From the NCBI RefSeq assembly GCF_041435195.1, contig NZ_CP108106.1:2666001-2730000 (forward strand): DNA of 64,000 nt. Direction: 5' to 3'. Shown one piece after another: positions 44,226 through 53,847 of the stretch. Position 1 is the stretch's first letter, and each line of letters begins with the position of its first letter. This DNA is from Streptomyces sp. NBC_00224 (GTDB taxonomy: Bacteria; Actinomycetota; Actinomycetes; Streptomycetales; Streptomycetaceae). The translations under genes and the position numbers were made by a program. A model generated the notes under the pieces. It was not told the DNA's origin and searched no databases. It saw nothing but the letters and a program-made list of their open reading frames with translations.

Positions 44226-45199
44226 GCGCCCGCCCCGCCCCGCCCGGCGGGCTCCCCTTCGCCCTCCGTCAGCAGTGAGCGGCCCCGCTCGATCAGCGCG
44301 GCCAGCTGCTTGATGTGGGCCTCGTCGGGCTCGTTCAGCGGCGGCCGCACCTCGCCGACCTCCAGGCCCGCCAGCCGTACGCCCGCTTTGACGAGGGAAA
44401 CGGCGTAGCCGCGGCCCTGGTTGCGCAGTTCGACGAGCGGCACGTAGAAGCCGTCCAGGAGGCGGTTCACGGTGGCGTCGTCGCCGGTGTCGAGCGCCCG
44501 GTGGAAGGCGAGCGCGATGTCGGGGGCGAAGCAGAAGACCGCCGACGAGTAGAGCGTGACGCCGATGCCCCGGTAGGCGAGGCCGGTGAGCTCGGCCGTG
44601 GGCAGGCCGTTGAAGTAGAGGAACTCGCGGTCGGGCTCCTCGCGGCGGACCGTGCTGACGATCCGCTGCATCAGGTCGAGGTCGCCGATGCCGTCCTTGA
44701 GGCCGATGATGCCGTCGGCGCGGGCGAGTTCGACGGCGGTGGCGGGGGTGAGGACCGCGTTGTCGCGCTGGTAGACGATGACGTCGAGGGAGGTGGCGGC
44801 GGCGAGCGCGGTGTAGTGGCGCAGCAGCCCCTCCTGGTCGGCGACCACGAGGTACGGCGGCATGGCGAGCAGCCCGTCGGCGCCCGCGTCCTCGGCGAGC
44901 TCGGCGTACTGGATCGCGAGGGCCGTCCCGTATCCCGCACCGGCCACCACCGGGACGTGGCCCGCGGCCTCCTCGACGGCGGCGGCCACGCAGGCGTGGA
45001 ACTCCTCCGGGGTGAGCGCGTGGAACTCTCCCGTACCGCAGCAGGCGAACACCGCGGCCGCGCCCGCGTCGATGCCGCTCCTCACGTGCGCGCGGAAGGC
45101 GCCGAGGTCGAGGCCGCCGTCCAGCCCGAAGGGGGTGACCGGGAAGAAGAGGAGACCGTCCAGGCGGGCGGCGAGGGGGGATGGGTTCTTGGGCGTCAC
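44222..45199 (-). CDS. 5-dehydro-4-deoxyglucarate dehydratase-like (DapA superfamily, KdgD)
   Basis: A 325-residue class I aldolase-fold enzyme that probably dehydrates and decarboxylates 5-dehydro-4-deoxy-D-glucarate to 2,5-dioxopentanoate. LDGLLFFPVTPFGLDGGLDLGAFRAHV and the FACCGTGEFHALTPEEF segment (in place of the DapA GTTGE loop) are typical of KdgD. The Schiff-base lysine is Lys168 in IIGLKDGIGDLDLM. GTG at 45199 has GGGAG upstream; 45229 is an in-frame alternative. The next gene overlaps by GTGA; a uronate dehydrogenase is divergent. Confidence 0.85.
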   Translation of the reverse strand: MTPKNPSPLAARLDGLLFFPVTPFGLDGGLDLGAFRAHVRSGIDAGAAAVFACCGTGEFHALTPEEFHACVAAAVEEAAGHVPVVAGAGYGTALAIQYAELAEDAGADGLLAMPPYLVVADQEGLLRHYTALAAATSLDVIVYQRDNAVLTPATAVELARADGIIGLKDGIGDLDLMQRIVSTVRREEPDREFLYFNGLPTAELTGLAYRGIGVTLYSSAVFCFAPDIALAFHRALDTGDDATVNRLLDGFYVPLVELRNQGRGYAVSLVKAGVRLAGLEVGEVRPPLNEPDEAHIKQLAALIERGRSLLTEGEGEPAGRGGAGA

Positions 45200-45231
45200 G
45201 GGCGCTCCCAGGGCAAGGCCGTTGTGCACAA

Positions 45232-45258
45232 TTCTGATCGGCGTCTATATTTCTGAAC
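45232..45258. promoter_or_regulatory. Repeated TTCTGA(A/T)C motif in kdgD/udh divergent region
   Basis: TTCTGATC at 45232-45239 and TTCTGAAC at 45251-45258, 19 bp apart, close upstream of the kdgD-like gene. The second is nearly identical to the IclR-region motif at 36662-36669. The rest of the 291-bp divergent gap shows no other clear structure. Confidence 0.45.
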
Positions 45259-45490
45259 GCCGCCACGCTATGGCAGCCCTACGACGACGGTCAAGACGCG
45301 AAACCCCGGCGCGCGGGTGTTTTCCGCGCGGGTGTCACCTCTGCCGCCATGGCGCCGGCAGGCGCTCCGCGCCACACTTGACGAGGCCGGAGACCGCTCC
45401 CTAGCTTGTCCATGGTTATGAATGACATCCATGAGGGTGTCCATCCGGCCCGCACGGCCGCCGTCCCGCCCGCGCACCGAGGAGATCCCC

Positions 45491-46315
45491 ATGCCCGCTC
45501 CCCGCACCGTCCTGCTCACCGGCGCCGCCGGCGGACTCGGCACCCTGATGCGGGGGCTGCTTCCGGCGTACGGCTACGACCTGCGCCTTCTCGACGCACG
45601 GGCCATTCCCGGGGAGCCGGACGCGATCACCGCCGACCTCGGTGACCGGGGCGCGCTGCGGGAGGCGGTCCGGGGCGTCGACGCGGTCCTGCACCTGGCG
45701 GGCATCTCGCTGGAGTCCACGTTCGACAAGATCCTGCGGGCCAACATCGAGGGCACGTACAACCTCTACGAGGCCGCGCGCGAGGAGGGCGTCGCGCGCG
45801 TGGTCTTCGCCTCCTCCAATCACGCGGTCGGCTTCACCCCGCGCCCGCGCGGCGAGGCGCCGCTGGAGCGGGACGCCCTGATCCCGGTCGACACCCCCCG
45901 CCGCCCCGACACCTTCTACGGCCTCTCCAAGTCGTTCGGCGAGGACCTGGCCCAGTTCTACTGGGACAAGTACGGCCTGGAGAGCGTCTCGGTGCGCATC
46001 GGCTCCTGCTTCATGGAACCCACCTCCGTACGGATGCTCTCCATCTGGATGAGCCCCGGCGACGGCGCCCGCCTCTTCCACGCGGCCCTCACCGCCGACG
46101 GCGTCGGCCACACGGTGGTCTACGGCTCCTCCGCCAACACCCGGCTGTGGTGGGACCTCTCATCGGCACGGGCGCTGGGGTACGAGCCGCGGGACGACTC
46201 CGAGCAGTACGCCGAGAAGCTGGTCGCCGAGCAGGGCGAGCTCGACCCCGACAGCCCGGACCACGCGTACGTCGGCGGCCACTTCGCCACCGACCCGCCG
46301 GTGTGGCCGTACTGA
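45491..46315 (+). CDS. NAD-dependent epimerase/dehydratase family protein, probable uronate dehydrogenase
   Basis: A 274-residue extended short-chain dehydrogenase. The N-terminal Rossmann loop is TGAAGGLGTLMRG, followed by DAVLHLAGISLESTFDKILRANIEGTYNLYEAA, VVFASSNHAVGFTPR and the YxxxK pair Tyr143/Lys147 in FYGLSKSFGED. SNHAVGF and the SCFMEPTSVRMLSIW segment match uronate dehydrogenases, which oxidise glucuronate or galacturonate to aldarolactones. ATG at 45491 follows GAGGAG; a longer in-frame start at 45422 adds 23 Arg/Pro-rich residues and is unlikely. Divergent from the kdgD-like gene. Confidence 0.85.
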   Translation: MPAPRTVLLTGAAGGLGTLMRGLLPAYGYDLRLLDARAIPGEPDAITADLGDRGALREAVRGVDAVLHLAGISLESTFDKILRANIEGTYNLYEAAREEGVARVVFASSNHAVGFTPRPRGEAPLERDALIPVDTPRRPDTFYGLSKSFGEDLAQFYWDKYGLESVSVRIGSCFMEPTSVRMLSIWMSPGDGARLFHAALTADGVGHTVVYGSSANTRLWWDLSSARALGYEPRDDSEQYAEKLVAEQGELDPDSPDHAYVGGHFATDPPVWPY

Positions 46316-46364
46316 ACCAGGGGCAGGTGGGGGCGGGGGGACGGGGAGCGCCCGCGGCCGTTCA

Positions 46365-46403
46365 CGAATTGGCGGGACGCTCACCGAATTGGCGGGACGT
46401 TCA
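46365..46403 (+). repeat. Direct repeat upstream of the TerD gene
   Basis: CGAATTGGCGGGACGCTCA at 46365-46383 and CGAATTGGCGGGACGTTCA at 46385-46403, period 20 bp (two helical turns), differing at one base. It lies directly upstream of a GGAACC promoter-like box and may bind an activator or repressor. Confidence 0.5.
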
Positions 46404-46404
46404 A

Positions 46405-46432
46405 GGAACCGTAAAGCCGTGCCGCTCGTTCC
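46405..46432 (+). promoter_or_regulatory. Possible ECF-sigma promoter for the TerD gene
   Basis: GGAACC (46405-46410), 16-base spacer, CGTTCC (46427-46432): the general form of ECF sigma promoters. Transcription would begin at about 46439, the start codon itself, so the mRNA may be leaderless if the first ATG is used. Assigned by eye only. Confidence 0.35.
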
Positions 46433-46438
46433 CGGAGC

Positions 46439-47629
46439 ATGACCGCAATGACACCTGGCTCGAACCTTCCGCTCCCGACCGCCCGCGTGGCGGTGGACGT
46501 CGCCGCCCCGGTGCGGCTCGACGTGTCGGGCCTGTTGCTCACCGCCGACGGCAAGGTGCGCTCGGACGACGACTTCATCTTCTACAACCAGCCCTCGGGC
46601 CCCGGTGTCACCTACCGGTCCGGCGGCGGCACCGCCCCGGACGCGATCGTGGTGGACACGACGGCGGTGCCGCCCGGCATCGAGAAGATCGTCGTCACCG
46701 CCAGCCCCGACGCCGCGGGCCAGACCTTCCAGGGCATCGAGCCCACCGCCACCCTGCGCAACGCCGACGACGGCAGCGTGATCGCCACCTTCACCCCGCC
46801 GCAGCTCGGCGGCGAGACCGCGCTGGTCGTCATGGAGGTCTATCTGCGCGGCGGCGCCTGGAAGGCCCGCGCGGTGGGCCAGGGGTATGCGAACGGGCTG
46901 GCGGGCATCGCCACCGACTTCGGCGTCTCGGTCGAGGAGCCCCCGGCCGCCGCGCCCGCTCCCGCCGCACCGGCCCCGGTCGCCCCCGTGACCGCGCCGC
47001 CGATGCCCGCCGCTCCCCCGGCCCCGGCCGCGCCGGCCGCCGCGCCGAGCGGGAAGATCAACCTGGACAAGGGCCGCGTCAGCCTCCAGAAGAACCAGAC
47101 GGTGTCGCTGGTCAAGGGCGGCCGCCCGCTGCTCTCCCAGGTCAAGATGGGCCTCGGCTGGGAGCCCGCGTTCCGCGGCAAGGACATCGACCTGGACGCC
47201 TCGGTGATCGCGTACGGGCCGCAGCGCAACCACCTGGACAGCTGCTACTTCGGCAAGCTCTCGATCCTGGGCGGCGCGGTCAAGCACTCCGGCGACAACC
47301 TCACGGGCGAGGGCGCGGGCGACGACGAGGTGATCGTCGTCGACCTGGGCCGTATCCCGGCGGAGGCGACGGGCCTGGTCTTCACGGTGAACTCGTTCTC
47401 CGGCCAGAAGTTCACCGAGGTCGCCAAGGCGTACTGCCGACTGATGGACGCGGCGACCGGTGAGGAGCTGGTCCGCTTCGAGCTGACCAGCGCCGAGCCG
47501 CAGACGGGCGTGATGATGGCCAAGCTGATCAAGCAGTTCTCCGGCGAGTGGGAGATGACGGCGCTGGGGAACTTCGTGAAGTCCCGGACGGTGCGCGGGA
47601 TGGTGAAGCCGTCGGCCGAGGCGCTCTGA
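46439..47629 (+). CDS. TerD family protein with two TerD domains
   Basis: A 396-residue cytoplasmic protein of the tellurite-resistance/stress family. Two TerD-type domains are joined by an Ala/Pro-rich linker (about residues 165-205). Domain 1 has LTADGKVRSDDDFIFYNQPS and domain 2 has KMGLGWEPAFRGKDIDLDASVIAYG with GEGAGDDEVIVVDLGRI. These acidic segments match the calcium-binding loops of TerD proteins. Two start codons three apart (46439, 46448) are possible. No other ter genes are visible, so it is probably a stand-alone stress protein as in many Streptomyces. Confidence 0.92.
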   Translation: MTAMTPGSNLPLPTARVAVDVAAPVRLDVSGLLLTADGKVRSDDDFIFYNQPSGPGVTYRSGGGTAPDAIVVDTTAVPPGIEKIVVTASPDAAGQTFQGIEPTATLRNADDGSVIATFTPPQLGGETALVVMEVYLRGGAWKARAVGQGYANGLAGIATDFGVSVEEPPAAAPAPAAPAPVAPVTAPPMPAAPPAPAAPAAAPSGKINLDKGRVSLQKNQTVSLVKGGRPLLSQVKMGLGWEPAFRGKDIDLDASVIAYGPQRNHLDSCYFGKLSILGGAVKHSGDNLTGEGAGDDEVIVVDLGRIPAEATGLVFTVNSFSGQKFTEVAKAYCRLMDAATGEELVRFELTSAEPQTGVMMAKLIKQFSGEWEMTALGNFVKSRTVRGMVKPSAEAL

Positions 47630-47664
47630 CCCGCCGGAAGACCACGACGACGGCCCGAGACGAC

Positions 47665-47703
47665 CGGGGCCCGTCACCCGCTGCACGCGGGTGACGGGCC
47701 CCG
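47665..47703 (+). terminator. Hairpin terminator after TerD gene
   Basis: Perfect 17-base arms (47665-47681 and 47687-47703, beginning CGGGGCCCGTCACCCGC) with a 5-base loop, 35 bp after the stop and followed by GCGTTT. Confidence 0.85.
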
Positions 47704-47824
47704 CGCGTTTCCGTGACGCGAGGCGATACGGAACACCTGTTGTCTGAACCCCACAACCCTCCTGGGACAAATCGATCCGTTCGGCCCCTCCCCGCACCTG
47801 CCCGCGGCTGGCAGGGTCGAGGGC

Positions 47825-49048
47825 ATGAACGATCATGAAGACGTGCTGGTGACCGGTCTCGGCGCGATCACCCCGCTCGGCGCGGACGCCGCATCCACCT
47901 GGTCCGGTCTGCTCACCGGCAAGTCCGGGGTGTCCCTGCTCACCGAGGAGTGGGCGGCGGACCTGCCGGTCCGGGTCGCGGCGGGACTGTCCGTCGACCC
48001 GGTCTCGCTGCTCGACCGGGTGGAGGCGCGGCGCCTTGACCGATGTGAACAACTGGCCCTGATCAGCTCCCGCGAGGCCTGGCGGGACGCGGGCACCCCC
48101 GAGGTGGAGCCCGAGCGGCTGGCGGTGGTGATCGGCACCGGCACCGGTGGCCTGCTGACCACGCTGGTCCAGGACGACACGTACGAGAAGAGCGGCGCGC
48201 GCAGGCTCTCGCCGTACGCCGTGCCGATGCTGATGCCCAACGGCCCGGCGGCCTGGGTCTCCATGGAGCTGGGCGCGCGGGGCGGGGCGCGCACGCCCGT
48301 GAGCGCCTGCGCGTCCGGGGCCGAGGCCATCGCGATGGGGCTCGACCTCATCCGCGCGGGCCGGGCCGACGTGGTGGTCGCGGGCGGCACGGAGGCCTGT
48401 CTGCACCCGTTCACGCTCGCCGCGTTCGCGCAGATGAAGGCGCTGTCGCCGCAGGACCACGACCCCGAGACGGTGTCCCGGCCGTTCGACGCGGACCGCA
48501 GCGGTTTCGTGATGGGCGAGGGCGCGGGCGTACTCGTCCTGGAGCGGGCCTCCTTCGCGCGGGCCCGGCGGGCGCGGGTGTACGGGGCGGTGGCGGGGGC
48601 GGCCGTGACCTCCAGCGCCGACCACATCACCGCGTCGGACGTGGCAGGGCAGGTCCGGGCGATCGAAACGGCGCTGCGGGACGCCGACTTGAGCCCCGCC
48701 GACATCGGCGTGGTGCACGCGCACGCCACGTCGACGCCGTCGGGCGACCTGGCCGAGGCGGACGCGGTGGCGCGGGCGATCGGCACCCATCCGGTGGTCA
48801 CCGCGACCAAGTCGATGACCGGCCATATGCTCGGCGCGTCCGGGGCGGTGGGGGCGATGGCGGCCCTGCTCGCCCTCCACGACGGCACGGTCCCGGCCAC
48901 GCGCAACCTGGACCGGCTGGATCCGGCGGTGGAGCTGGATGTGGTGGCGGGCACGAACCGTACCGGCGAGTGGGACGCGGCGCTCGCCAACTCCTTCGGC
49001 TTCGGGGGGCATAACGTGAGCCTGATCCTGACGCGGGTGAGCGGGTGA
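47825..49048 (+). CDS. Beta-ketoacyl-ACP synthase II-like (FabF/KAS family)
   Basis: A 407-residue condensing enzyme. The catalytic triad is present: Cys162 in VSACASGAEAIA, His300 in HAHATST, and a second His in KSMTGHMLGASGA; SFGFGGHN closes the fold. It stands alone, with no ACP, ketoreductase or acyltransferase nearby, so it is probably an extra FabF-like enzyme or a remnant of a lipid pathway, not a polyketide cluster. The start is 121 bp after the TerD terminator. Dispersed repeat follows its stop. Confidence 0.92.
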   Translation: MNDHEDVLVTGLGAITPLGADAASTWSGLLTGKSGVSLLTEEWAADLPVRVAAGLSVDPVSLLDRVEARRLDRCEQLALISSREAWRDAGTPEVEPERLAVVIGTGTGGLLTTLVQDDTYEKSGARRLSPYAVPMLMPNGPAAWVSMELGARGGARTPVSACASGAEAIAMGLDLIRAGRADVVVAGGTEACLHPFTLAAFAQMKALSPQDHDPETVSRPFDADRSGFVMGEGAGVLVLERASFARARRARVYGAVAGAAVTSSADHITASDVAGQVRAIETALRDADLSPADIGVVHAHATSTPSGDLAEADAVARAIGTHPVVTATKSMTGHMLGASGAVGAMAALLALHDGTVPATRNLDRLDPAVELDVVAGTNRTGEWDAALANSFGFGGHNVSLILTRVSG

Positions 49049-49059
49049 GCGGGTGACTC

Positions 49060-49285
49060 GCTGGGGGCCCCGGGGGGGCGGGTGCTTCGTCTGCGGGTGA
49101 GTGGGGGCTGGTCGCGCAGTTCCCCGCGCCCCTTAGGCACCTCCAGCCCCTTCAGGGGCGCGGGGAACTGCGCGGCCAGCCCCCACCGGGCCCGCGGACG
49201 AGTGAGGTCCGGGGCGCAGCCCCCGGGAAAACCGCCTCCCCCGAGAGTGTGAGAGAACGGGCGGAGTGGGGCGCAACCACGGGTG
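49060..49285. repeat. Composite hairpin repeat between fabF-like and kinase genes
   Basis: Modules: CTTCGTCTGCGGGTGAGTGG, TGGTCGCGCAGTTCCCCGCG, AGGCACCTCCAGCCCCTTCA, GGGGCGCGGGGAACTGCGCG (two inverted copies, at about 49105-49130 and 49155-49180), GGGGCGCAGCCCCCGGG, ending GAACGGGCGGAGTGGGGCGC. Here both flanking genes run the same way. The remaining 63 bp to the kinase start contain its promoter and a GGAGG site. Confidence 0.85.
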
Positions 49286-49348
49286 GGGTGGGCCGCGTCG
49301 CACATGCTGATGGCCGTAAGGTCGAGGCGGAGCGGATCGGGAGGTGCG

Positions 49349-51589
49349 GTGCGGGAGATCGGCGGGTACCGCCTCGTCGCGCTGCTCGGCGACGGCGGCA
49401 TGGGCCAGGTGCACCTCGCCCGCGCCGCCTCCGGGCGGCTGGTCGCGCTGAAGACCGTGCACCCGCACCTCGCCGCCGACCCCCGCTTCCGCGAGCGGTT
49501 CCGCCGCGAGGTGGCGGCCGCCAGGGCGGTGGACGGCCCGTACACCGCAGGCGTACTCGCGGCCGACCCGGACGCCGAACCCCCGTGGCTGGCCACGGCG
49601 TACGCCGCCGGCCCCGCCCTCTCCGAGGCCGTCTCCGCGCTCGGCCCCCTCGGCCCCCGACAGCTCGCCGCGCTCGGCGCCCTGCTGGCGGAGGCGCTGG
49701 CCACCGTGCACGCCGCGCACCTCGTCCACCGCGACCTCAAGCCCGCCAATGTGATCGTGACCCGGGACGGGCCGAAGGTCATCGACTTCGGGATCGCCAA
49801 GGGGACCGTGGAAGGGGTGGCAGGAGAGGCGCTCACCCACTCCGGCGAGACCCTCGGCTCCCCCGGCTTCATCGCCCCGGAGCAGCTCGCCCGCGACGGC
49901 GAACCCGGCCCCGCCGCCGATGTGTTCGCCCTCGGCGGGCTGCTCGCGCTCTGCGCCACCGGCCGCAACCCGTTCGGCGCGGGCAGCGCCCCGCAGGTCC
50001 TCTACCGCACGCTCCACGAGGAGCCGGACCTCGACGGTGTGCCGGGGGACGACTGGCGGGAGTTCCTCGGGCGGTGTCTGGCCCGCGAGCCCGCCGACCG
50101 GCCCGCCGTCGCCGAGGTCCTGGCGTGGTGCGCCGGGCGCAGCGCCCCCGAGCCCTGGTGGGAGCAGGAGCCGGTCACCGGTCTGATACGCCAGCACGAG
50201 GAAGCCACCGCCGAGTTGATCGAGGCGGCACCCGCCCCGGCCGGCACAGCGCTGCCCGACTCCGGCCGCGCCTCCCGCCGCCGCTTCCTCCTCTGGTCCG
50301 CCTCCGGCGCCGTCGCCGCCGCCGGAATCTCCACCGCGGTCGCACTCGGCGAAGACGAAGACGAAAGCGGAAGCGGAAGCGGACAGTCCGCCGACCCCGA
50401 CCCCACCTCCTGGCCCCGCGGCCGCGCCCTGTGGACCCGTACCCTCGGCCCCACCCAGTACGGCGGCGCCCTGATCCGCCACGGCGACGCCCTCTACGTC
50501 CGCGACAACGCCTCCCTCACCCGCCTCGACCCCGCCACCGGCGCCGTCCGCTGGCAGCGGGACGCCAAGGGCGTCGGCCAGGTCGTGCCGCACGGCACGG
50601 ACCTCGTCTACCTCGTACGCACCGAGCTCGCCGGTGCCCCGACCCTCGCCGCGCTCGACTCCGCCACCGGCGACACCCGCTGGGAGACCCGCGATCCGCG
50701 GCTCGAAGGGCTGCGGCCGCGCACCTCGCTGCTGCCCGACGACGTCGAACTGGAGGGCTCCCGGGGCATGTTCGCGCTCGGCGACGCGGTCGTCTGCTTC
50801 GTCACGTACGAGTCGTACGACACCGAATGGTCGCGGCGGACCGGGCAGAAGCGGCCCTGGCGGGCGTACGGCTACGACCCGGCGACCGGCGAGGGGCTCT
50901 GGTACCACGAGGGGACGGCCGCCGGGGTGACGGCGGTGCGGCACGCGGGCGGGCGGTTCGCGGTCGCCGCGTCCGGCTACGCCCAGTCGGACGAGCCCGA
51001 GCAGCTCAAGGTCCGCGCGCAGGAGCCGCTCCACGTGCTGCGGGCCTCCGACGGCAGCCCGGAGACGACCGTCGCGGGCGGGGCGCTGCGGCCGGACGCC
51101 CATCCGGGGGCCACCGGCACGGGCTACTTCGCGCTCGGCGAGGCGGTCAGCGCCGTCGATCTGGCGACCCGGACCACGCTGTGGTCCCGGGGCGTCACCG
51201 GCTCGGTGTCCGTGACGCCGACGGCCACCGGCGGTCTGGTGCACGCCGCTTCGCACTCGGAGGTGAGCGCGCTGGACGCGGCCACCGGCCGGACCCGCTG
51301 GCTGCGTACGGACGTACGGCGGCTCACCGAGGCACCCCACGCGTCACCCCCGCCACTGCTCTCCGAGGGGCGGCTGTACGTCACCGGGCCGGAGCCGGGC
51401 AGTGACCGGCTCGCGCTGAGCGGGCCGAAGTGGGGGCTGCACGCGCTGGACCCGGCGACGGGGAAGCTGGTGTGGGCCGTGCCGTTCGAGGGCCGCGACG
51501 AACTGCTCGGGAGCGCCGGGGGCGGACTGGTGCACGTATGCGTCGGGTCGGTCCTCACCACCTTCCGCGGCCCTGACGGCGCCGCATGA
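49349..51589 (+). CDS. Receptor-like Ser/Thr protein kinase with PQQ beta-propeller domain (first of pair)
   Basis: A 746-residue bacterial Hanks-type kinase. Kinase domain about 5-270: glycine loop GDGGMGQV (14-21), Lys35, catalytic HRDLKPAN (Asp129), DFGIAKG. A single membrane segment around residues 310-330 is preceded by SRRRFLLW, which looks like a twin-arginine motif. The outer part (about 345-746) has PQQ/pyrrolo-quinoline-like beta-propeller repeats such as [30 protein letters not shown] at 49349 is chosen for the GGAGG site; an ATG at 49283 would start within repeat DNA. It overlaps the second kinase by ATGA. Confidence 0.9.
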   Translation: MREIGGYRLVALLGDGGMGQVHLARAASGRLVALKTVHPHLAADPRFRERFRREVAAARAVDGPYTAGVLAADPDAEPPWLATAYAAGPALSEAVSALGPLGPRQLAALGALLAEALATVHAAHLVHRDLKPANVIVTRDGPKVIDFGIAKGTVEGVAGEALTHSGETLGSPGFIAPEQLARDGEPGPAADVFALGGLLALCATGRNPFGAGSAPQVLYRTLHEEPDLDGVPGDDWREFLGRCLAREPADRPAVAEVLAWCAGRSAPEPWWEQEPVTGLIRQHEEATAELIEAAPAPAGTALPDSGRASRRRFLLWSASGAVAAAGISTAVALGEDEDESGSGSGQSADPDPTSWPRGRALWTRTLGPTQYGGALIRHGDALYVRDNASLTRLDPATGAVRWQRDAKGVGQVVPHGTDLVYLVRTELAGAPTLAALDSATGDTRWETRDPRLEGLRPRTSLLPDDVELEGSRGMFALGDAVVCFVTYESYDTEWSRRTGQKRPWRAYGYDPATGEGLWYHEGTAAGVTAVRHAGGRFAVAASGYAQSDEPEQLKVRAQEPLHVLRASDGSPETTVAGGALRPDAHPGATGTGYFALGEAVSAVDLATRTTLWSRGVTGSVSVTPTATGGLVHAASHSEVSALDAATGRTRWLRTDVRRLTEAPHASPPPLLSEGRLYVTGPEPGSDRLALSGPKWGLHALDPATGKLVWAVPFEGRDELLGSAGGGLVHVCVGSVLTTFRGPDGAA

Positions 51590-53847
51590 CGGATCCGTTA
51601 CTCGCCTCGGATCCGCGTCAGCTGGGCGGGATCCGTCTGCTCGGCCGGCTCGGCGCGGGCGGGATGGGTCAGGTGTACCTCGGGCGTACGCGGGGCGGGC
51701 GGCTGGTCGCCGTGAAGACCGTCCACGAGCACCTCGCGGACGACCCGCACTACCGGGAGCGGTTCCGGCGCGAGGCGGCCGCCGCACGGGCCGTGACGGG
51801 CGCGCACACGGCCCCGGTCCTGGACGCCGATCCCGACTCGCCGGTGCCGTGGCTGGCCACGGCGTTCCTGCCCGGCGTGACACTGAGCCGGGCCGTGGCC
51901 GCGGGCGGTGCACTGCGGCCCGACGCGGTGCGGGCGCTGGGCGCGGCCCTCGCCGAGGCGCTCACCGCGATCCACGCGGCGGGTCTGGTGCACCGCGATC
52001 TGAAGCCGTCGAACGTGCTGGTGACGGCGGACGGGCCGCGCGTCATCGACTTCGGCATCGCCCGGGCGGTGGACGGGCAGGGGCTGACGGAGGCCGGCGC
52101 GATCATCGGGACGCCGGGCTATCTGGCCCCCGAGCTGATCGCCGGGGACGGCCCGCCCGCGACGGCGGCCGCCGATGTGTTCGCGCTGGGCGCGGTGCTC
52201 GCGTTCGCGGCGACCGGCCGTACCCCGTTCGGCACCGGCACGGTGGCGATCCTGCTGTTCCGCACGGTCCACGAGGAGCCCGAACTGTCCGGCGTCACGC
52301 GCTCGTCGGGGCTGCGGGAGCTGGTGGAGCGCTGTCTGGGCAAGGATCCCGAGGCCCGTCCGACCGTACGGACCGTGCTGCGGGCGCTGCGCGATCCCCG
52401 GCCCCCGCTGTGGTGGCGCGAGGAGCCCGTGCGGTCGCTGGTCCTCGCCGACGAGCCGGTGCCGGAGCCGCAGGACGCGCCGCCGCCGACCGTGCAGGAG
52501 GCCGTACGGGAGCCGGTGGCCGGTCCCGTACGCCCGTGGCGCGGCCGGGCGGTGGCCCGGCGGGGCCTGCTGCTCGCCGGCGGGGGCGGGCTCGCCGCGT
52601 TCCTCGCGTACGCGGTGCTGCGGCCCACCCCGGACGGCGGCGGGTCCGGGTCTTCGTGGGACCCGGTGGTGCGCACGGGCGCGGCGGCGGGCGGGGCTCG
52701 CTGGAGTCTGGAGCCCAGGAGCGGCGAGGTGGACGCGCTGCTGGTGGCCGGGGCGTCCGTGCTGGTGCACGGCACCGACGCGGCGGGCTCGTCCTCCGGT
52801 GTGGTCGAGGCGCGCGCGGGCGCCGACGGGGCGCCGCTCTGGCAGCGGAAGGCGGACGGGACGGCGAGCGGGTGGTGGGGCGCGTCCGACAGGCTGCTCC
52901 TCGCGCCGGACCTCGGACTCCCGGCCGTCGCCCTCGCGTCGGGCACCGTCCGGGTGAAGGCGCCCCAACTGGCGCCCACCCTGGGCTGGTTCACCGCGAC
53001 GGGCGGGCTGCTCGTCGACTCGTACGGTGAGACGAGCTCCGAGTGGCGCACCCGGGCCACCGACCCGGCCGGCGGCGCCGTGCGCTGGACCACGCCACCG
53101 GGCCCGGCGACTGTGGCGCCCGCCGTGCTCGGCGACGCGCTCCTGCTCGCCCCCGTGCCCGCCGCGTCGACGCGGCTGCGGTGCGTGGGAGCGAAGGACG
53201 GCGCCGAGCGGTGGACGTATCCGCTCGCGGCGGGCGACGGGGGCGCCCTTGGAGTGTGCGCGCTGCCGGACGGGTTCGCGGTGCTCACCACGACGGGCCG
53301 GGTGCATCTCGTGGGCGCGGACGGCCGGGCGGTCCGCCCCGTGCAGACGCTCGCGGACGTGGCCCTTCCGGCCGGGTCCACCGCGCTGGGACAGTCGGCC
53401 GGAAGGCTGCTGGTCGCCGCCGGGAACAGGCTGTACGGCTTCCCCGCCAACGACGTACACGAACACTGGTCGCGGGCCACCCTGGGGCTCGACGCGAGCT
53501 GGCCCAAGCGGCTCGGCGGGGCCCGCGCGCCGGTGACGGGCGGCGGGCTGCTGCTGCACTGGCGGGACGCGGGCACCCTGGAGGCGGTGGCCCCGGCGAC
53601 CGGGCGGGTCCACTGGAGCGCGCCGGTGGGCGGCGGGGTCGCCCAGGTCCCGCCGGTCGTGGCGGGCCCGGTGGTCTACGCGGCGGCGGGCAGCGGCTGC
53701 ACCGCACTGCGCCTCACCGACGGCCGCGCGCTGCGGAGCTGGCCGCTGCCGGACCGGGTGAGCGAGCTCGCGGCGGACGGCGCGGGCTGGTACGCCCGTA
53801 TCGGCAAGGCGTCGATACGGGCGTACGACAAACCCTCCGGGGCCTAA
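51586..53847 (+). CDS. Receptor-like Ser/Thr protein kinase with PQQ beta-propeller domain (second of pair, TTA codon)
   Basis: A 753-residue paralogue of the preceding kinase. Kinase domain about 13-280: GAGGMGQV (23-30), Lys44, HRDLKPSN (Asp138), [10 protein letters not shown]. One transmembrane segment ([21 protein letters not shown], about 325-345) separates it from an outer beta-propeller of PQQ-like repeats. Codon 5 is TTA (51598-51600), the only in-frame TTA I found in the window, so translation should need the bldA leucyl-tRNA. The 3' end overlaps the convergent PhoX-like gene by four bases. Confidence 0.9.
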   Translation: MTDPLLASDPRQLGGIRLLGRLGAGGMGQVYLGRTRGGRLVAVKTVHEHLADDPHYRERFRREAAAARAVTGAHTAPVLDADPDSPVPWLATAFLPGVTLSRAVAAGGALRPDAVRALGAALAEALTAIHAAGLVHRDLKPSNVLVTADGPRVIDFGIARAVDGQGLTEAGAIIGTPGYLAPELIAGDGPPATAAADVFALGAVLAFAATGRTPFGTGTVAILLFRTVHEEPELSGVTRSSGLRELVERCLGKDPEARPTVRTVLRALRDPRPPLWWREEPVRSLVLADEPVPEPQDAPPPTVQEAVREPVAGPVRPWRGRAVARRGLLLAGGGGLAAFLAYAVLRPTPDGGGSGSSWDPVVRTGAAAGGARWSLEPRSGEVDALLVAGASVLVHGTDAAGSSSGVVEARAGADGAPLWQRKADGTASGWWGASDRLLLAPDLGLPAVALASGTVRVKAPQLAPTLGWFTATGGLLVDSYGETSSEWRTRATDPAGGAVRWTTPPGPATVAPAVLGDALLLAPVPAASTRLRCVGAKDGAERWTYPLAAGDGGALGVCALPDGFAVLTTTGRVHLVGADGRAVRPVQTLADVALPAGSTALGQSAGRLLVAAGNRLYGFPANDVHEHWSRATLGLDASWPKRLGGARAPVTGGGLLLHWRDAGTLEAVAPATGRVHWSAPVGGGVAQVPPVVAGPVVYAAAGSGCTALRLTDGRALRSWPLPDRVSELAADGAGWYARIGKASIRAYDKPSGA

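Noticed and set aside
47825..49048. A polyketide or fatty acid biosynthetic cluster around the KAS gene
   Set aside because: No acyl carrier protein, acyltransferase, ketoreductase or dehydratase is nearby.
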